Source of the DNA: Kribbella monticola
GTDB lineage: Bacteria > Actinomycetota > Actinomycetes > Propionibacteriales > Kribbellaceae
Length of the DNA stretch: 64,000 nucleotides
Direction: 5' to 3'
Assembly (NCBI RefSeq): GCF_003261635.1
Contig: NZ_QFXK01000035.1
Location: 496,001 to 560,000, forward strand
Under the pieces are notes generated by a model that was not told where the DNA came from, ran no database searches, and was given only the letters and a program-made list of their open reading frames with translations. A program made the position numbers and the translations under genes. Shown here in pieces: positions 23,007 to 32,077 of this stretch. The stretch's first letter is position 1. Each line of letters opens with the position of its first letter.

Positions 23007-23849
23007 GTGGCGGAGGTTGTGCGAGCGGCGCTGGTGCAGACGAAGTGGACCGGCGACCAGGAGTCCATGACGAAGGCGCACGAGGACTATGCGCGCCAGG
23101 CCGCGGCGGCCGGCGCGAAGGTGATCTGCTTCCAGGAGTTGTTCTACGGACCTTACTTCTGCCAACTCCAAGACCCCAAGTTCTACGAGTACGCCGAGTC
23201 CGTGCCCGGCCCGACGACCGAGCGCTTCCAGGCGCTGGCCGCCGAGCTCGGAATGGTGATGGTGCTCCCGGTGTACGAGCAGGAGCAGCCCGGCGTGCTC
23301 TACAACACCGCGGCGGTGATCGATGCCGACGGCAAGTACCTCGGCAAGTACCGGAAGAACCACATCCCGCAGGTGAACGGGTTCTGGGAGAAGTTCTACT
23401 TCCGCCCGGGCAACCTCGGCTATCCCGTCTTCGACACCGCGGTCGGCCGGATCGGCGTCTACATCTGCTACGACCGGCACTTCCCCGAAGGCTGGCGCGC
23501 CCTCGGCTTGGCCGGCGCCAAGATCGTCTTCAACCCCTCCGCCACCAGCCGCGGCCTGAGCTCGTACCTGTGGAAGCTCGAGCAGCCCGCGTCGGCCGTT
23601 GCCAACGAGTACTTCATCGGCGCGATCAACCGGGTCGGCATCGAGGACGAGTTCGGCGACAACGACTTCTACGGTACGTCGTACTTCGTCGACCCCGAAG
23701 GCAAGTTCGTCGGTGACGTCGGGCACGACCACGACCCCGAACTGATCGTCCGCGACCTCGATCTCGGCCTGCTCGACACCGTCCGGGACCGCTGGCAGTT
23801 CTACCGCGACCGCCGCCCCGACGCCTACGGCGACCTCACCAAACCCTGA
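23007..23849 (+). CDS. Beta-ureidopropionase-like carbon-nitrogen hydrolase
   Basis: A 280-residue nitrilase-superfamily amidase. The catalytic triad is visible: Glu44 in CFQELFYG, Lys117 in KYRKNHIP and Cys154 in YICYDRHFPEG. It most likely hydrolyses N-carbamoyl-beta-alanine or another N-carbamoyl compound to amine, CO2 and ammonia. The GTG at 23007 is preceded by GGGAGG. It starts a run of dihydropyrimidinase and an F420-type oxidoreductase, which places it in reductive pyrimidine or hydantoin breakdown. N-carbamoylputrescine amidase is a close alternative on sequence alone; the neighbourhood argues against it. Confidence 0.88.
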   Translation: MAEVVRAALVQTKWTGDQESMTKAHEDYARQAAAAGAKVICFQELFYGPYFCQLQDPKFYEYAESVPGPTTERFQALAAELGMVMVLPVYEQEQPGVLYNTAAVIDADGKYLGKYRKNHIPQVNGFWEKFYFRPGNLGYPVFDTAVGRIGVYICYDRHFPEGWRALGLAGAKIVFNPSATSRGLSSYLWKLEQPASAVANEYFIGAINRVGIEDEFGDNDFYGTSYFVDPEGKFVGDVGHDHDPELIVRDLDLGLLDTVRDRWQFYRDRRPDAYGDLTKP

Positions 23850-23864
23850 CCCACGATCGCTGAC

Positions 23865-23904
23865 GTCCGAAGAAGTGAGGGTCAGGACCCACGTTTGTTC
23901 GGAC
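23865..23904. promoter_or_regulatory. Inverted repeat upstream of dihydropyrimidinase
   Basis: GTCCGAA (23865-23871) and TTCGGAC (23898-23904) form a perfect 7-bp inverted repeat, with an inner GGGT-cagg-ACCC. It lies in the 84-bp gap before the dihydropyrimidinase start and could be an operator or an RNA hairpin that separates expression of the two genes. Confidence 0.5.
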
Positions 23905-23933
23905 GCAATGTCTAGAGATGAGGAGCGTGGAGG

Positions 23934-25340
23934 ATGTCGTTGCTGGTCAAGGGTGGAATCGTCGTGGGGGCGACCGGGACGCAGCCGGCCGACGTCCTGG
24001 TGGAGGGCGAGAAGATCGTCGCAGTACTGGATCCGGCGTACAGCCAGACCGTGCAGGCGGACGAGCTGATCGATGCCACCGGCAAATATGTGATCCCGGG
24101 TGGCATCGACGCGCACACCCACATGGAGTTGCCCTTCGGCGGTACGGCGGCCAGCGACACGTTCGAGACCGGGACGCGCGCGGCGGCGTGGGGCGGCACG
24201 ACCACGATCATCGACTTCGCCGTGCAGCGGACCGGCGAAGTGGTGCAGGACGGGCTGGCCGCCTGGCACGCGAAGGCCGACGGCAACTGTCACATCGACT
24301 ATGCGTTCCACATGATTCTCGGCGGCGTGGACGACGACGCGCTCAAGGCGATGGACCAGTTGGTCGCCGACGAGGGCATCACCAGTTTCAAGCTGTTCAT
24401 GGCCTACCCCGGGGTGTTCTACTCCGACGACGGCCAGATCCTGCGCGCGATGCAGACCGCGCGGGAGAACGGCGCGATGATCATGATGCACGCGGAGAAC
24501 GGGATCGCCATCGACGTGCTCGTGCAGCAGGCGCTAGCGCGGGGCGAGACGGATCCGATCTACCACGGGATCACCCGGCCGGCCGCGCTGGAGGCCGAGG
24601 CGACCAACCGCGCGATCTCGCTCGCCGAGGTGGCGCGCGACTGTCCGCTGTACATCGTCCATCTCTCGGCGAGTCAGGCGCTGGAGCACGTGGCCGTTGC
24701 CCGGGACAACGGTCGCAACGTGTTCGCGGAGACCTGCCCGCAGTACCTGTATCTGACCCTGGAGGACCAGCTCGGCGCGCCTGGTTTCGAGGGCGCGAAG
24801 TGGGTCTGCTCGACGCCGTTGCGGAGCAAGCACGAGCCGCACGCGAAGGATCTGTGGAAAGGCTTGCGGAGCAACGATCTGGCGATCGTGTCGACCGACC
24901 ACTGCCCGTTCTGCATGAAGGACCAGAAAGAGCTCGGCCGCGGCGACTTCTCCAAGATCCCCAACGGTATCGGCGGCGTCGAGCACCGGGTCGACCTGAT
25001 CTACCAAGGCGTGGTCGACGGACAACTCTCGCTGGAGCGCTGGGTCGAGACGATCGCGACGACGCCGGCCCGGATGTTCGGGCTCTATCCGCAGAAGGGT
25101 GTGATCCAGCCCGGTTCGGATGCCGATCTGGTCGTCTACGACCCGAACGGCACGACCCGGATCAGTGCGGAGACGCATCACATGAACATGGACCATTCGG
25201 CGTACGAAGGGTTCGAGATCTCCGGCCGGGTGGACAAGGTGATCTCGCGCGGCAGCGTGATAGTGGCTGATGGCAACTACCATGGCCGCAAGGGGCACGG
25301 ACGATACCTGCGCCGCGGGCTGTCGTCGTACCTGGTCTGA
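23934..25340 (+). CDS. Dihydropyrimidinase / D-hydantoinase
   Basis: A 468-residue cytosolic amidohydrolase that opens the ring of dihydrouracil, dihydrothymine or hydantoins. Metal ligands are seen as His61 and His63 (GIDAHTHMELP) and the probable carboxylated Lys153 (SFKLFMAYP). Later histidines are in MMHAENG and VHLSA, and the catalytic-domain Asp lies in STDHCPF. GGAG precedes the ATG at 23934. Its product would be the substrate of the upstream amidase. No dihydropyrimidine dehydrogenase or beta-alanine aminotransferase is in the window. Confidence 0.93.
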   Translation: MSLLVKGGIVVGATGTQPADVLVEGEKIVAVLDPAYSQTVQADELIDATGKYVIPGGIDAHTHMELPFGGTAASDTFETGTRAAAWGGTTTIIDFAVQRTGEVVQDGLAAWHAKADGNCHIDYAFHMILGGVDDDALKAMDQLVADEGITSFKLFMAYPGVFYSDDGQILRAMQTARENGAMIMMHAENGIAIDVLVQQALARGETDPIYHGITRPAALEAEATNRAISLAEVARDCPLYIVHLSASQALEHVAVARDNGRNVFAETCPQYLYLTLEDQLGAPGFEGAKWVCSTPLRSKHEPHAKDLWKGLRSNDLAIVSTDHCPFCMKDQKELGRGDFSKIPNGIGGVEHRVDLIYQGVVDGQLSLERWVETIATTPARMFGLYPQKGVIQPGSDADLVVYDPNGTTRISAETHHMNMDHSAYEGFEISGRVDKVISRGSVIVADGNYHGRKGHGRYLRRGLSSYLV

Positions 25341-25355
25341 CGAGGGGACAAGCCG

Positions 25356-26354
25356 GTGGACTTCGGAGTGGTGTTCCAGTGCGATCCGCCCGCGTCGGCG
25401 GTGGTGGAGCTCGCGGTCAAAGCCGAGGAGGCCGGTTTCAGCCACGTCTGGACGTTCGACTCGCACCTGCTCTGGCAGGAGCCGTTCGTCATCTACAGCC
25501 AGATCCTGGCGGCCACCGAGCGAGTGATCGTCGGCCCGATGGTGACGAACCCCGGCACCCGCGACTGGACCGTGATCGCGTCCCAGTTCGCGACGCTGAA
25601 CGAGATGTTCGGCAATCGCACGGTCTGCGGGATCGGTCGCGGCGACTCGGCGTTGCGGACCCTTGGCGCGCAGCCGGGGACCGTCGAGGAGATGAAGCAG
25701 TGCGTCGAGGTCGTCCGTTCGCTGGCGCGCGGCGAGACGGTGACGTACCGCGGGCAGCAGTTGAAGTTCGCCTGGGTCGAGAACGGCCGCCTCGAGGTCT
25801 GGGTCGCGGCGTACGGGCCGAAGGCGCTCGCCGCAACCGGTGAGGTCGGCGACGGGTACATCCTGCAGTTGGCCGACCCCGACATCGCCGCCTGGATGAT
25901 CGCCGCCGTACGACGCTCTGCCGAGCAGGCTGGCCGCGATCCCGAAGCGATCACGTTCTGCGTGGCGGCACCGGCGTACGTGGGTGACGATCTCGCCCAC
26001 CAACGCGACCAGACCCGATGGTTCGGCGGCATGGTCGGGAACCATGTCGCCGACATCGTCGAGCGGTACGGCGCCTCCGGTCAGGTGCCGACGGCGCTGA
26101 CCGACTACATCGCCGGCCGCAAGGGCTACGACTACGCCGAACACGGACGGGCCGGAAACACCCATGCCGACTTCGTTCCCGACGACGTCGTCGACCGCTT
26201 CTGCATCCTCGGCCCGGTCGAGAACCACCTGGCCCGCCTGGAAGAGCTGCGGTCGATCGGCGTCGACCAGTTCGCTCTCTACCTCCAGCACGACGCCAAG
26301 GACGACACCCTCACCGCCTACGGCAAGGATGTCATCCCGGCGCTTCAGGGGTAG
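25356..26354 (+). CDS. LLM-class F420-dependent oxidoreductase of a hydantoinase-linked family
   Basis: A 332-residue luciferase-like TIM-barrel flavin/F420 enzyme (DFGVVFQCDPPASAV, HVWTFDSHLLWQEPF, GIGRGDSALRTLG). The sequence resembles the TIGR03842 family, whose genes sit with hydantoinases and dihydropyrimidinases. The GTG start lies 15 bp after the dihydropyrimidinase stop, so the three genes form one operon. A role in oxidising or reducing a heterocyclic substrate of the same pathway is likely, but the reaction is not established from sequence. It overlaps the convergent FAD gene by 10 bp. Confidence 0.85.
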   Translation: MDFGVVFQCDPPASAVVELAVKAEEAGFSHVWTFDSHLLWQEPFVIYSQILAATERVIVGPMVTNPGTRDWTVIASQFATLNEMFGNRTVCGIGRGDSALRTLGAQPGTVEEMKQCVEVVRSLARGETVTYRGQQLKFAWVENGRLEVWVAAYGPKALAATGEVGDGYILQLADPDIAAWMIAAVRRSAEQAGRDPEAITFCVAAPAYVGDDLAHQRDQTRWFGGMVGNHVADIVERYGASGQVPTALTDYIAGRKGYDYAEHGRAGNTHADFVPDDVVDRFCILGPVENHLARLEELRSIGVDQFALYLQHDAKDDTLTAYGKDVIPALQG

Positions 26355-27694
26355 ACGAACAAACCGTCCGGGTCGTAGGTGGCGCGGACCTCGGCCAGTC
26401 GGGCGAAAGTTTCGGCCGGCCAGCTGGTCTCGTAGGAGTTGGCGAGTTCGAGGCCGCCGGCGAAGTTGATGTTGTTGTCGGCCGAGACCCAGGGCCCGAG
26501 CTGGGCGACGATGCCGTCGACGAGCGGGGGCAGGACCGTGCTGAACAGGTTCGGGTCCGGTACGCCGACGAAAGACAGGCTGTACGCCGCCGTGCGCCCG
26601 CCGACCGCGCTGCCTTCCGGGACATCGCGCGCCGTCGCCCCGCCGAGATGCCGCAGCTCGGTCACGATGATCGGCACCTGCTGCTCAGGCCCGACCGCAC
26701 TGAGCAGCGTCTTGGTGAAATCGCCGTCGAGCTCGTCCAGCAGCAGGGCGCGCACCCAGCCCGGGCCGGGGTCTCGCGGGTCGTTGTGGATCTGGGCGAT
26801 GTTCGCCGCCGGCATCTCGGCGACTCCATCGATCAGCCGCGGCGCCAGGTCGCGGAGCGGCTGGAGCACCTGCTCGCCCTCGGCGGAGTCGCCGACGAAG
26901 GCGTAGCGCAGGTTCAGCAGCGTCTTGCCACGCAACGGCTCGGGGATGAACTCGAGCGGTGGCAGTCGCAGGATCGCCACCGAGCTCGAAGCCGACTCCG
27001 GTGCCGTTTTGGTCCAGTCGATCCACGCGTTCAGGACGGGCGCGATGTGCTCGGCGTCGAAGAACAGCGAACCGCCGTACAGGGTGGTGAGCGGGACGAG
27101 TTCGAACTCCATCGAGGTGACGACACCGAAGCCGCCCTTGCCGCCACGGAGGGCCCAGAACAGGTCCGGGTTCTCGGTCGCGTTCGCCGAGATCAGTTCG
27201 CCTGAAGCGGTGACGAGCCGGAAGCCGCGCGCCCAGTCGGAGGAGAAGCCGTAGGTCCGGGCAAGCGGGCCGAGGCCGCCGCCGAGGGTGTAGCCGATGG
27301 TTCCGACGGTGTCGGAGGCGCCGGCGATCGGGGCCAGACCATGTTCGGCCGCGGCCGCGATGACCTCGGCCCAGGCGCAGCCGGCGCCGATGTGCGCGAT
27401 CCGGCTCTCGGGATCGATGCTGAGTTCGTTGAGACGGGACGTGGTGATGAGAATGCCGTCGGTGACCGCTGTCGAAGCGGTGGTGCCGTGGCCGGTGCCA
27501 AGGACGCGCACCGGTACTGCGTGCTTCGCCGCGACCCGGACAGCCGCGGCGACGTCGCTCTCCGAGCTGGCGCCGACGGCGATCTCAGGCGTGTGGGCGG
27601 CGATCGTGTTGTGCGCGGCAACCTCTTCGGTGAAGCCTTCGTCACCGCGCGTCAGGACCGGACCGGTAATGGTGGAACGGAGTTCGTCGATCAT
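26345..27694 (-). CDS. FAD-binding oxidoreductase, berberine-bridge-like
   Basis: A 449-residue enzyme of the PCMH/BBE superfamily. His69 in VLGTGHGTT is the expected site of covalent 8-alpha-histidyl FAD. GGGLGPLARTYGFSSD and RGGKGGFGVVTSMEF belong to the FAD-binding domain. The C-terminal end contains a YDPDGLF(V)YP motif typical of the BBE domain. Such enzymes oxidise alcohols, oligosaccharides or secondary metabolites with oxygen. There is no signal peptide. It converges with the hydantoin operon and is not obviously part of it. Confidence 0.9.
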   Translation of the reverse strand: MIDELRSTITGPVLTRGDEGFTEEVAAHNTIAAHTPEIAVGASSESDVAAAVRVAAKHAVPVRVLGTGHGTTASTAVTDGILITTSRLNELSIDPESRIAHIGAGCAWAEVIAAAAEHGLAPIAGASDTVGTIGYTLGGGLGPLARTYGFSSDWARGFRLVTASGELISANATENPDLFWALRGGKGGFGVVTSMEFELVPLTTLYGGSLFFDAEHIAPVLNAWIDWTKTAPESASSSVAILRLPPLEFIPEPLRGKTLLNLRYAFVGDSAEGEQVLQPLRDLAPRLIDGVAEMPAANIAQIHNDPRDPGPGWVRALLLDELDGDFTKTLLSAVGPEQQVPIIVTELRHLGGATARDVPEGSAVGGRTAAYSLSFVGVPDPNLFSTVLPPLVDGIVAQLGPWVSADNNINFAGGLELANSYETSWPAETFARLAEVRATYDPDGLFVYP

Positions 27695-27718
27695 GCCTCA
27701 GTCTGTCCAGGCATGGGG

Positions 27719-28567
27719 TCATTCGCTGATGCCGGAGCGCTCCACCCCTTCGACGATCCAGCGCTGCAGGAAGACGAACATCACCACCAGCGGCAGGATC
27801 GCGATACTGGCCGCGATGAAGAGCTGCGGCAGGTTGATCGTCTGTGCGGTGAGGAAGGTGGACAGCGCGATCTGCACGGTCCAGGAGTTCTGGTCCGGCG
27901 CGATCACCAGCGGCCAGAGGAAGGCGTTCCACGAGCCGATGAAGGTGATCGTGCCGATCGCGGCGATGAAGCCGGCCGAGTTCGGCACCACGATCCGCCA
28001 GAACGTTCCCCAGTACGCCGTCCCGTCGAGCTGGGCGGCTTCTTCCAGTTCACGCGGGAAGTTGAGGAAGTACTGGCGGAACAGGAACGTCGCGAACGCC
28101 TGGAACAAACCTGGAACGATCAGGCCGCGCAGCGTGCTCACCCAGCCGAGCGAGGACACCAGCACGAAGCTCGGGACGAACGTCACGGCCGCCGGGATCA
28201 GCAGAGTGGCGACGATGAAGTAGAACACCGCATTCGCATACCTGAAAGGGATTCTGGCCAGCCCGTAGCCCGCGAGCCCGGAGATGACGAGCACGCCGAC
28301 GGTTTGCACCACGGCGATCACCAGCGAGTTGACCAGGCTGCGTGCCATCGGCACGGCCGGGTCGTTGAACAGGTCGCTGATGTTGCTCCAGTGCAACGTC
28401 GACGGGAACAGCTTCCACGTCGGCGAGGTGATGTCGGCCTCGGTCGACAACCCGTTGCGCAGCAGCAGATAGAACGGCAGCAGGAAGAAGATCGCGCCGA
28501 TCCCGAGTACGACGTACCGGATGGCCGAGCCGGCTTTGTCGGCTCCCGAGCGCTGGATATTCGCCAT
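27719..28567 (-). CDS. Sugar ABC transporter permease, MalG-like
   Basis: A 282-residue inner-membrane permease with six hydrophobic helices. The EAA loop reads ELEEAAQLDGTAYWGTFWRIVVPNSAG, which docks the ATPase. It is the last gene of a four-gene run (kinase, binding protein, two permeases) on the minus strand. No ATPase gene lies in the run, so a shared ATPase of the MsiK type elsewhere in the genome is likely. Confidence 0.93.
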   Translation of the reverse strand: MANIQRSGADKAGSAIRYVVLGIGAIFFLLPFYLLLRNGLSTEADITSPTWKLFPSTLHWSNISDLFNDPAVPMARSLVNSLVIAVVQTVGVLVISGLAGYGLARIPFRYANAVFYFIVATLLIPAAVTFVPSFVLVSSLGWVSTLRGLIVPGLFQAFATFLFRQYFLNFPRELEEAAQLDGTAYWGTFWRIVVPNSAGFIAAIGTITFIGSWNAFLWPLVIAPDQNSWTVQIALSTFLTAQTINLPQLFIAASIAILPLVVMFVFLQRWIVEGVERSGISE

Positions 28568-28568
28568 C

Positions 28569-29510
28569 TCAGTCCTCCCTCCGGCCGAGTCCGAGCACGC
28601 GGTTCTGGCCGAGCGCGACGAGGGCGATCAGCAGCGTCAGGATCACGGCGCCGGCGCTGCCGTGCCCGAAGTCCTGACCCTGGCCGAGCGCCGCGTAGTA
28701 CAGGTAGACCAGCGGGGGACGCGCATACGGCGGGTATTGGCCCGAGCTGGACAGCAGATTGTAGAACTCGTCGAACGCCTGGAACGCGTTGATCAGCAAG
28801 AGCAGCAGTACTGCGGTGGAGGTGGCTCGCAGCTGGGGGAGCGTGATGAAGCGGAGCACCTTCCAGCCGCCGGCGCCGTCGATCGCGGCGGCTTCGTACA
28901 GCGACGGCGAGATCCGTTGCAGGCCGGCCAGGAACAAGATCATGTAGAAGCCCGCCTGCAACCACATCCGCGCGGTCACGATCACCAGCCAGTACCACGG
29001 GGGCTGGGTGACCGAGAGCCACGCGATCGGCTCGATCCCGAACCAGCCGAGCACGGTGTTCATCAGGCCGAAGCGGACACCGGAGAAGATCGACAACTTC
29101 CACACCAGCGACGCCACGACGTACGAGCAGGCGGTCGGCAGGAAGTAGACCGAGCGGAAGAAGGTCCGGGCGAACCGGGCCCGGTTGATCAGCAGGGCCA
29201 GGCCGAGCGACACCACGAAGGTGGTCGGCACGATGAACAGCGCGAACAGGACGAAGGTGGCCAGGCTGGACCGGAACGACGCGTCCCGGATCATGTCCAG
29301 ATAGTTGCTCAGGCCAACGAACTTGCTCGGCGTGACGGTGTTGTGCGCGTCGAAGAAGCTCAGCACCACCGACCAGACGATCGGGATGTAGACGAACACC
29401 AGCAGGCCGAGCACGAACGGGCCGACGAAGACGGCGAACCACAGGTTGCGGTCGTAGCGGCCCCGCAACCTGGTGGTGATCGGTCCCCGGGCCGGCGCGG
29501 AGACCGACAT
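28569..29510 (-). CDS. Sugar ABC transporter permease, MalF-like
   Basis: A 313-residue permease with six helices and the EAA loop YEAAAIDGAGGWKVLRFITLPQL. The ATG at 29510 shares one base with the stop of the binding-protein gene, so they are translationally coupled. It forms a heterodimer with the MalG-like partner downstream. The substrate is probably an oligosaccharide or sugar but is not determinable. Confidence 0.93.
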   Translation of the reverse strand: MSVSAPARGPITTRLRGRYDRNLWFAVFVGPFVLGLLVFVYIPIVWSVVLSFFDAHNTVTPSKFVGLSNYLDMIRDASFRSSLATFVLFALFIVPTTFVVSLGLALLINRARFARTFFRSVYFLPTACSYVVASLVWKLSIFSGVRFGLMNTVLGWFGIEPIAWLSVTQPPWYWLVIVTARMWLQAGFYMILFLAGLQRISPSLYEAAAIDGAGGWKVLRFITLPQLRATSTAVLLLLLINAFQAFDEFYNLLSSSGQYPPYARPPLVYLYYAALGQGQDFGHGSAGAVILTLLIALVALGQNRVLGLGRRED

Positions 29511-30796
29511 CAGCCCGCGATGCGCTTGAGCTCGGCCTCGACGACCGCCTTCACGGCCTTGATCTCGGTGGCCGGGTCGGAGCCGTTCTTGATGATCCGG
29601 TTGAGCGCGTCGGAGTACGCCGTACCGGATTTCGGGGTCCACAGCAGCGGGGTCTGCGCGTGCCCGTTCTCGTTGACGAACCTCGCGGCGTCGGCGGCCG
29701 GACCGGACTTGAGCTTGTCGGCCTTCTCGATCAGGCTCTTGCGGGCCGGGATGTGGAAGCCGTACGACTGGGCCCAGTCGAGCTGCTTGTCGGTCTGATC
29801 GACCCACAGCCATTTGACGAACTTCTTCGCCGCGTCGACGTTCTTCGACTTCGCGCTGACGCTGGACGCGTAGGCGCCGACCGGGACGCTGGGCGCACCG
29901 GTGCTCGCGTTGAGCTTGGGCCACGGCAGTACGCCGAAGTCGTCGCCGAGCGCCTTCTGGATCTGCGGGAATGTCCACAGGCCGGTGAACTGCATCGCGG
30001 TCAGACCCTGGGTGAACGCCGACGGGTCGGACCAGTCAGTCGGTGCGCCGAGCAGCAAGGACTTCGAGGTGAACAGCTCGCGCAGCTTGCGGAGCGACTC
30101 GACCGCGGCCGGGTCGTCGAAGCCGAACGTGTTGTCGTCCTTCAGGTAGTCGAGCCCTGCCGACCACAGGGCCGGCCCACCGAGGATTCCGACGCCGCCG
30201 TCGTTGCCGACGAACAGGCCCTTCATCTTGGCGGTGGTGAGCTTCTTGGCCGCCGCCAGCAACTCGTCGACCGTCTGCGGCGGCTGGACACCCGCCGCCG
30301 AGAGCACGCTCTTGCGGTAGACCAGCAGCTGCATGTCGGTGACCTGCGGGATCCCGTACAGCTTGCCCTGATAGCTCATCCGGGCGATCAGCGACGGAGT
30401 GAAGTCGCTCTTCGCGTCGCCGAGCAGGTCCGTCAGATCGACCACCTGGCCGCCCTTGATCATGTCGATGCTCGGGCCGTTGCCGTACTCGAAGACGTCC
30501 GGGCCACCGTCGGTCAGCAGGGCCGAGGCGGTCTTCTTGTCGTAGTCGCCCGGTGACCACTGCACGGTCACCGTCGCGTCGGGATACTCCTTGGCGTACC
30601 GCTGGACGGCCTGCTGGGTCCCGGGCTCGCCGTACTGGTGGTACCACTGCGACAGCGTGGGTTTGCCGCCGCTCGAACTGCCCGACGACGCGCGGCCTGT
30701 GTTCGACCCGCAGCCGGTCACCGCCAGCGCGGCCAGCCCACCACCCACGGCCAGGAACCGCCGCCGACCGAACCCGTTGCCCTCAGCACCCGACAT
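29510..30796 (-). CDS. Sugar-binding lipoprotein of ABC transporter (Tat-type)
   Basis: A 428-residue extracellular solute-binding protein of family 1. The N-terminus has RRRFLAV followed by a hydrophobic stretch and lipobox AVTGC, so export by the Tat route and lipid anchoring at the Cys are predicted. The mature part has the DVFEYGNGPSIDMIKGGQVVDLTDLL pattern of CUT1 binding proteins. The ATG at 30796 was chosen because the signal follows directly. A perfect operator palindrome lies 86-102 bp upstream. The PfkB kinase upstream suggests that the imported sugar is phosphorylated inside the cell. Confidence 0.92.
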   Translation of the reverse strand: MSGAEGNGFGRRRFLAVGGGLAALAVTGCGSNTGRASSGSSSGGKPTLSQWYHQYGEPGTQQAVQRYAKEYPDATVTVQWSPGDYDKKTASALLTDGGPDVFEYGNGPSIDMIKGGQVVDLTDLLGDAKSDFTPSLIARMSYQGKLYGIPQVTDMQLLVYRKSVLSAAGVQPPQTVDELLAAAKKLTTAKMKGLFVGNDGGVGILGGPALWSAGLDYLKDDNTFGFDDPAAVESLRKLRELFTSKSLLLGAPTDWSDPSAFTQGLTAMQFTGLWTFPQIQKALGDDFGVLPWPKLNASTGAPSVPVGAYASSVSAKSKNVDAAKKFVKWLWVDQTDKQLDWAQSYGFHIPARKSLIEKADKLKSGPAADAARFVNENGHAQTPLLWTPKSGTAYSDALNRIIKNGSDPATEIKAVKAVVEAELKRIAG

Positions 30797-30881
30797 CTCG
30801 CCGACCTCCACTCCTCCGGCGCGGCCCGACCACCGCGCGCCCTCCCCGACCCTACGACCGAAGAGGGCTTCCCGGTCCCCA

Positions 30882-30898
30882 TTTCCACCCCGTGGAAA
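30882..30898. promoter_or_regulatory. 17-bp palindromic operator before ABC importer
   Basis: TTTCCAC-CCC-GTGGAAA is a perfect palindrome in the 123-bp gap between the kinase gene and the binding-protein gene. It fits a LacI- or ROK-type operator controlling the importer separately from the kinase. Confidence 0.65.
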
Positions 30899-30919
30899 CG
30901 GACGCACGCCGGCGGTGTC

Positions 30920-31969
30920 TCAGGCGTCGGAGAGGCGGGCGATGGTGGCGCCGGCCCGGCGGACGATCGGGACCGGGCCGGCCGGGAGGACGTCGCCGAT
31001 GAAGGTGTAGTGGCGCAGGATCTCGGGGTCGACGCCGCCGGGGCGGTGCCGGCTGTGGTCGCGGACCCAGTCGATGATGTCGCCCCAGCCCGGTGCCGCC
31101 AGCGAGCCGCCGAAGTGCTGGACCGACAGGCCCGCGCACAGGTTCCCGAAGGCGAGCCGGTGGGCGAGCGGCCAGCCGCGAAGCGTGCCGAGCACCAGAG
31201 ACGCCAGGAAGACGTCGCCCGCGCCGGTCGGGTCGTACGACCGCACCGGCAGCGCCGGCACCTGCTCCTCCTCGCCGGTCGTGGAGTCGATCGCCAGTAC
31301 GCCGTCGGCGCCGTTCGTTACGACGGCGAGCGGCACCCGGTCGGCAAGTTTGTGCAGCGCGGCCTTCGGGGTGTCGGTCCGGGTGTAGGCCATCGCCTCG
31401 CCCGCGTTCGGCGTGAAGGCGTGGAAGCCCTCCAGGACGTCGAGCACCGCGGGCGACCATGCGTCGGTCGGGTCCCAGCCGACGTCGCCGAACAGCAGTG
31501 CGCCGGACTCGCGCGCCTCCGCCGTCCAGCTCGGCAGTTCCTCGGCGACCGGGACGATCGCCGACTTCGTCCGCAGCCCCGGCCCGACCAGCTTGCTCGG
31601 GTCGCCCGGCGCCTCGTGGGCGTGGGTGACCATCGCGCGGTCGCGGTCGATCGACATCGACACGGTGACCGGGGAGTGCCAGTGGCCGATCCGCCGCGAG
31701 TGCGACAGGTCGACCTTTTCCTGGTCGGCCAGCGTGCGCCAGCAGAAGTCGGCGTACACGTCGTCGCCGAAGACCGCGGCCAGCCCGCTGCGCAGGCCGA
31801 GCCGGCTGGCGGCGATGGCGAAGTTGGCGACGCCGCCGGGACACGAACCCATTCCCTCGGCGAAGATCTCGGTTCCGGTGGTCGGGGCGGACTCCAGACC
31901 GGTCAGCACGATGTCGAGAAACACGGTGCCCTGCACGAACACGTCGTAGCAGTCCGGCTCGTCCATCAT
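30920..31969 (-). CDS. PfkB family carbohydrate kinase
   Basis: A 349-residue ribokinase-like sugar or nucleoside kinase. The N-terminal region has GMGSCPGGVANFAIAASRLG, the first PfkB signature. The C-terminal region has DPTGAGDVFLASLVLG, containing the GAGD anion hole and catalytic Asp. It starts at an ATG at 31969, with a second ATG at 31966. It is upstream of and parallel to a sugar ABC importer and likely phosphorylates its substrate; sugar identity is unknown. Confidence 0.92.
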   Translation of the reverse strand: MMDEPDCYDVFVQGTVFLDIVLTGLESAPTTGTEIFAEGMGSCPGGVANFAIAASRLGLRSGLAAVFGDDVYADFCWRTLADQEKVDLSHSRRIGHWHSPVTVSMSIDRDRAMVTHAHEAPGDPSKLVGPGLRTKSAIVPVAEELPSWTAEARESGALLFGDVGWDPTDAWSPAVLDVLEGFHAFTPNAGEAMAYTRTDTPKAALHKLADRVPLAVVTNGADGVLAIDSTTGEEEQVPALPVRSYDPTGAGDVFLASLVLGTLRGWPLAHRLAFGNLCAGLSVQHFGGSLAAPGWGDIIDWVRDHSRHRPGGVDPEILRHYTFIGDVLPAGPVPIVRRAGATIARLSDA

Positions 31970-32077
31970 CGTCGGCTGCTCCTTGTCGGTGGCTGGTGAT
32001 GTGCTGTCCTTCGTAGCATCATCAGCCGTTCATCACCACGGATTTGGGAGGACGACAGTGAGTTCTGAGGTGTGTTG

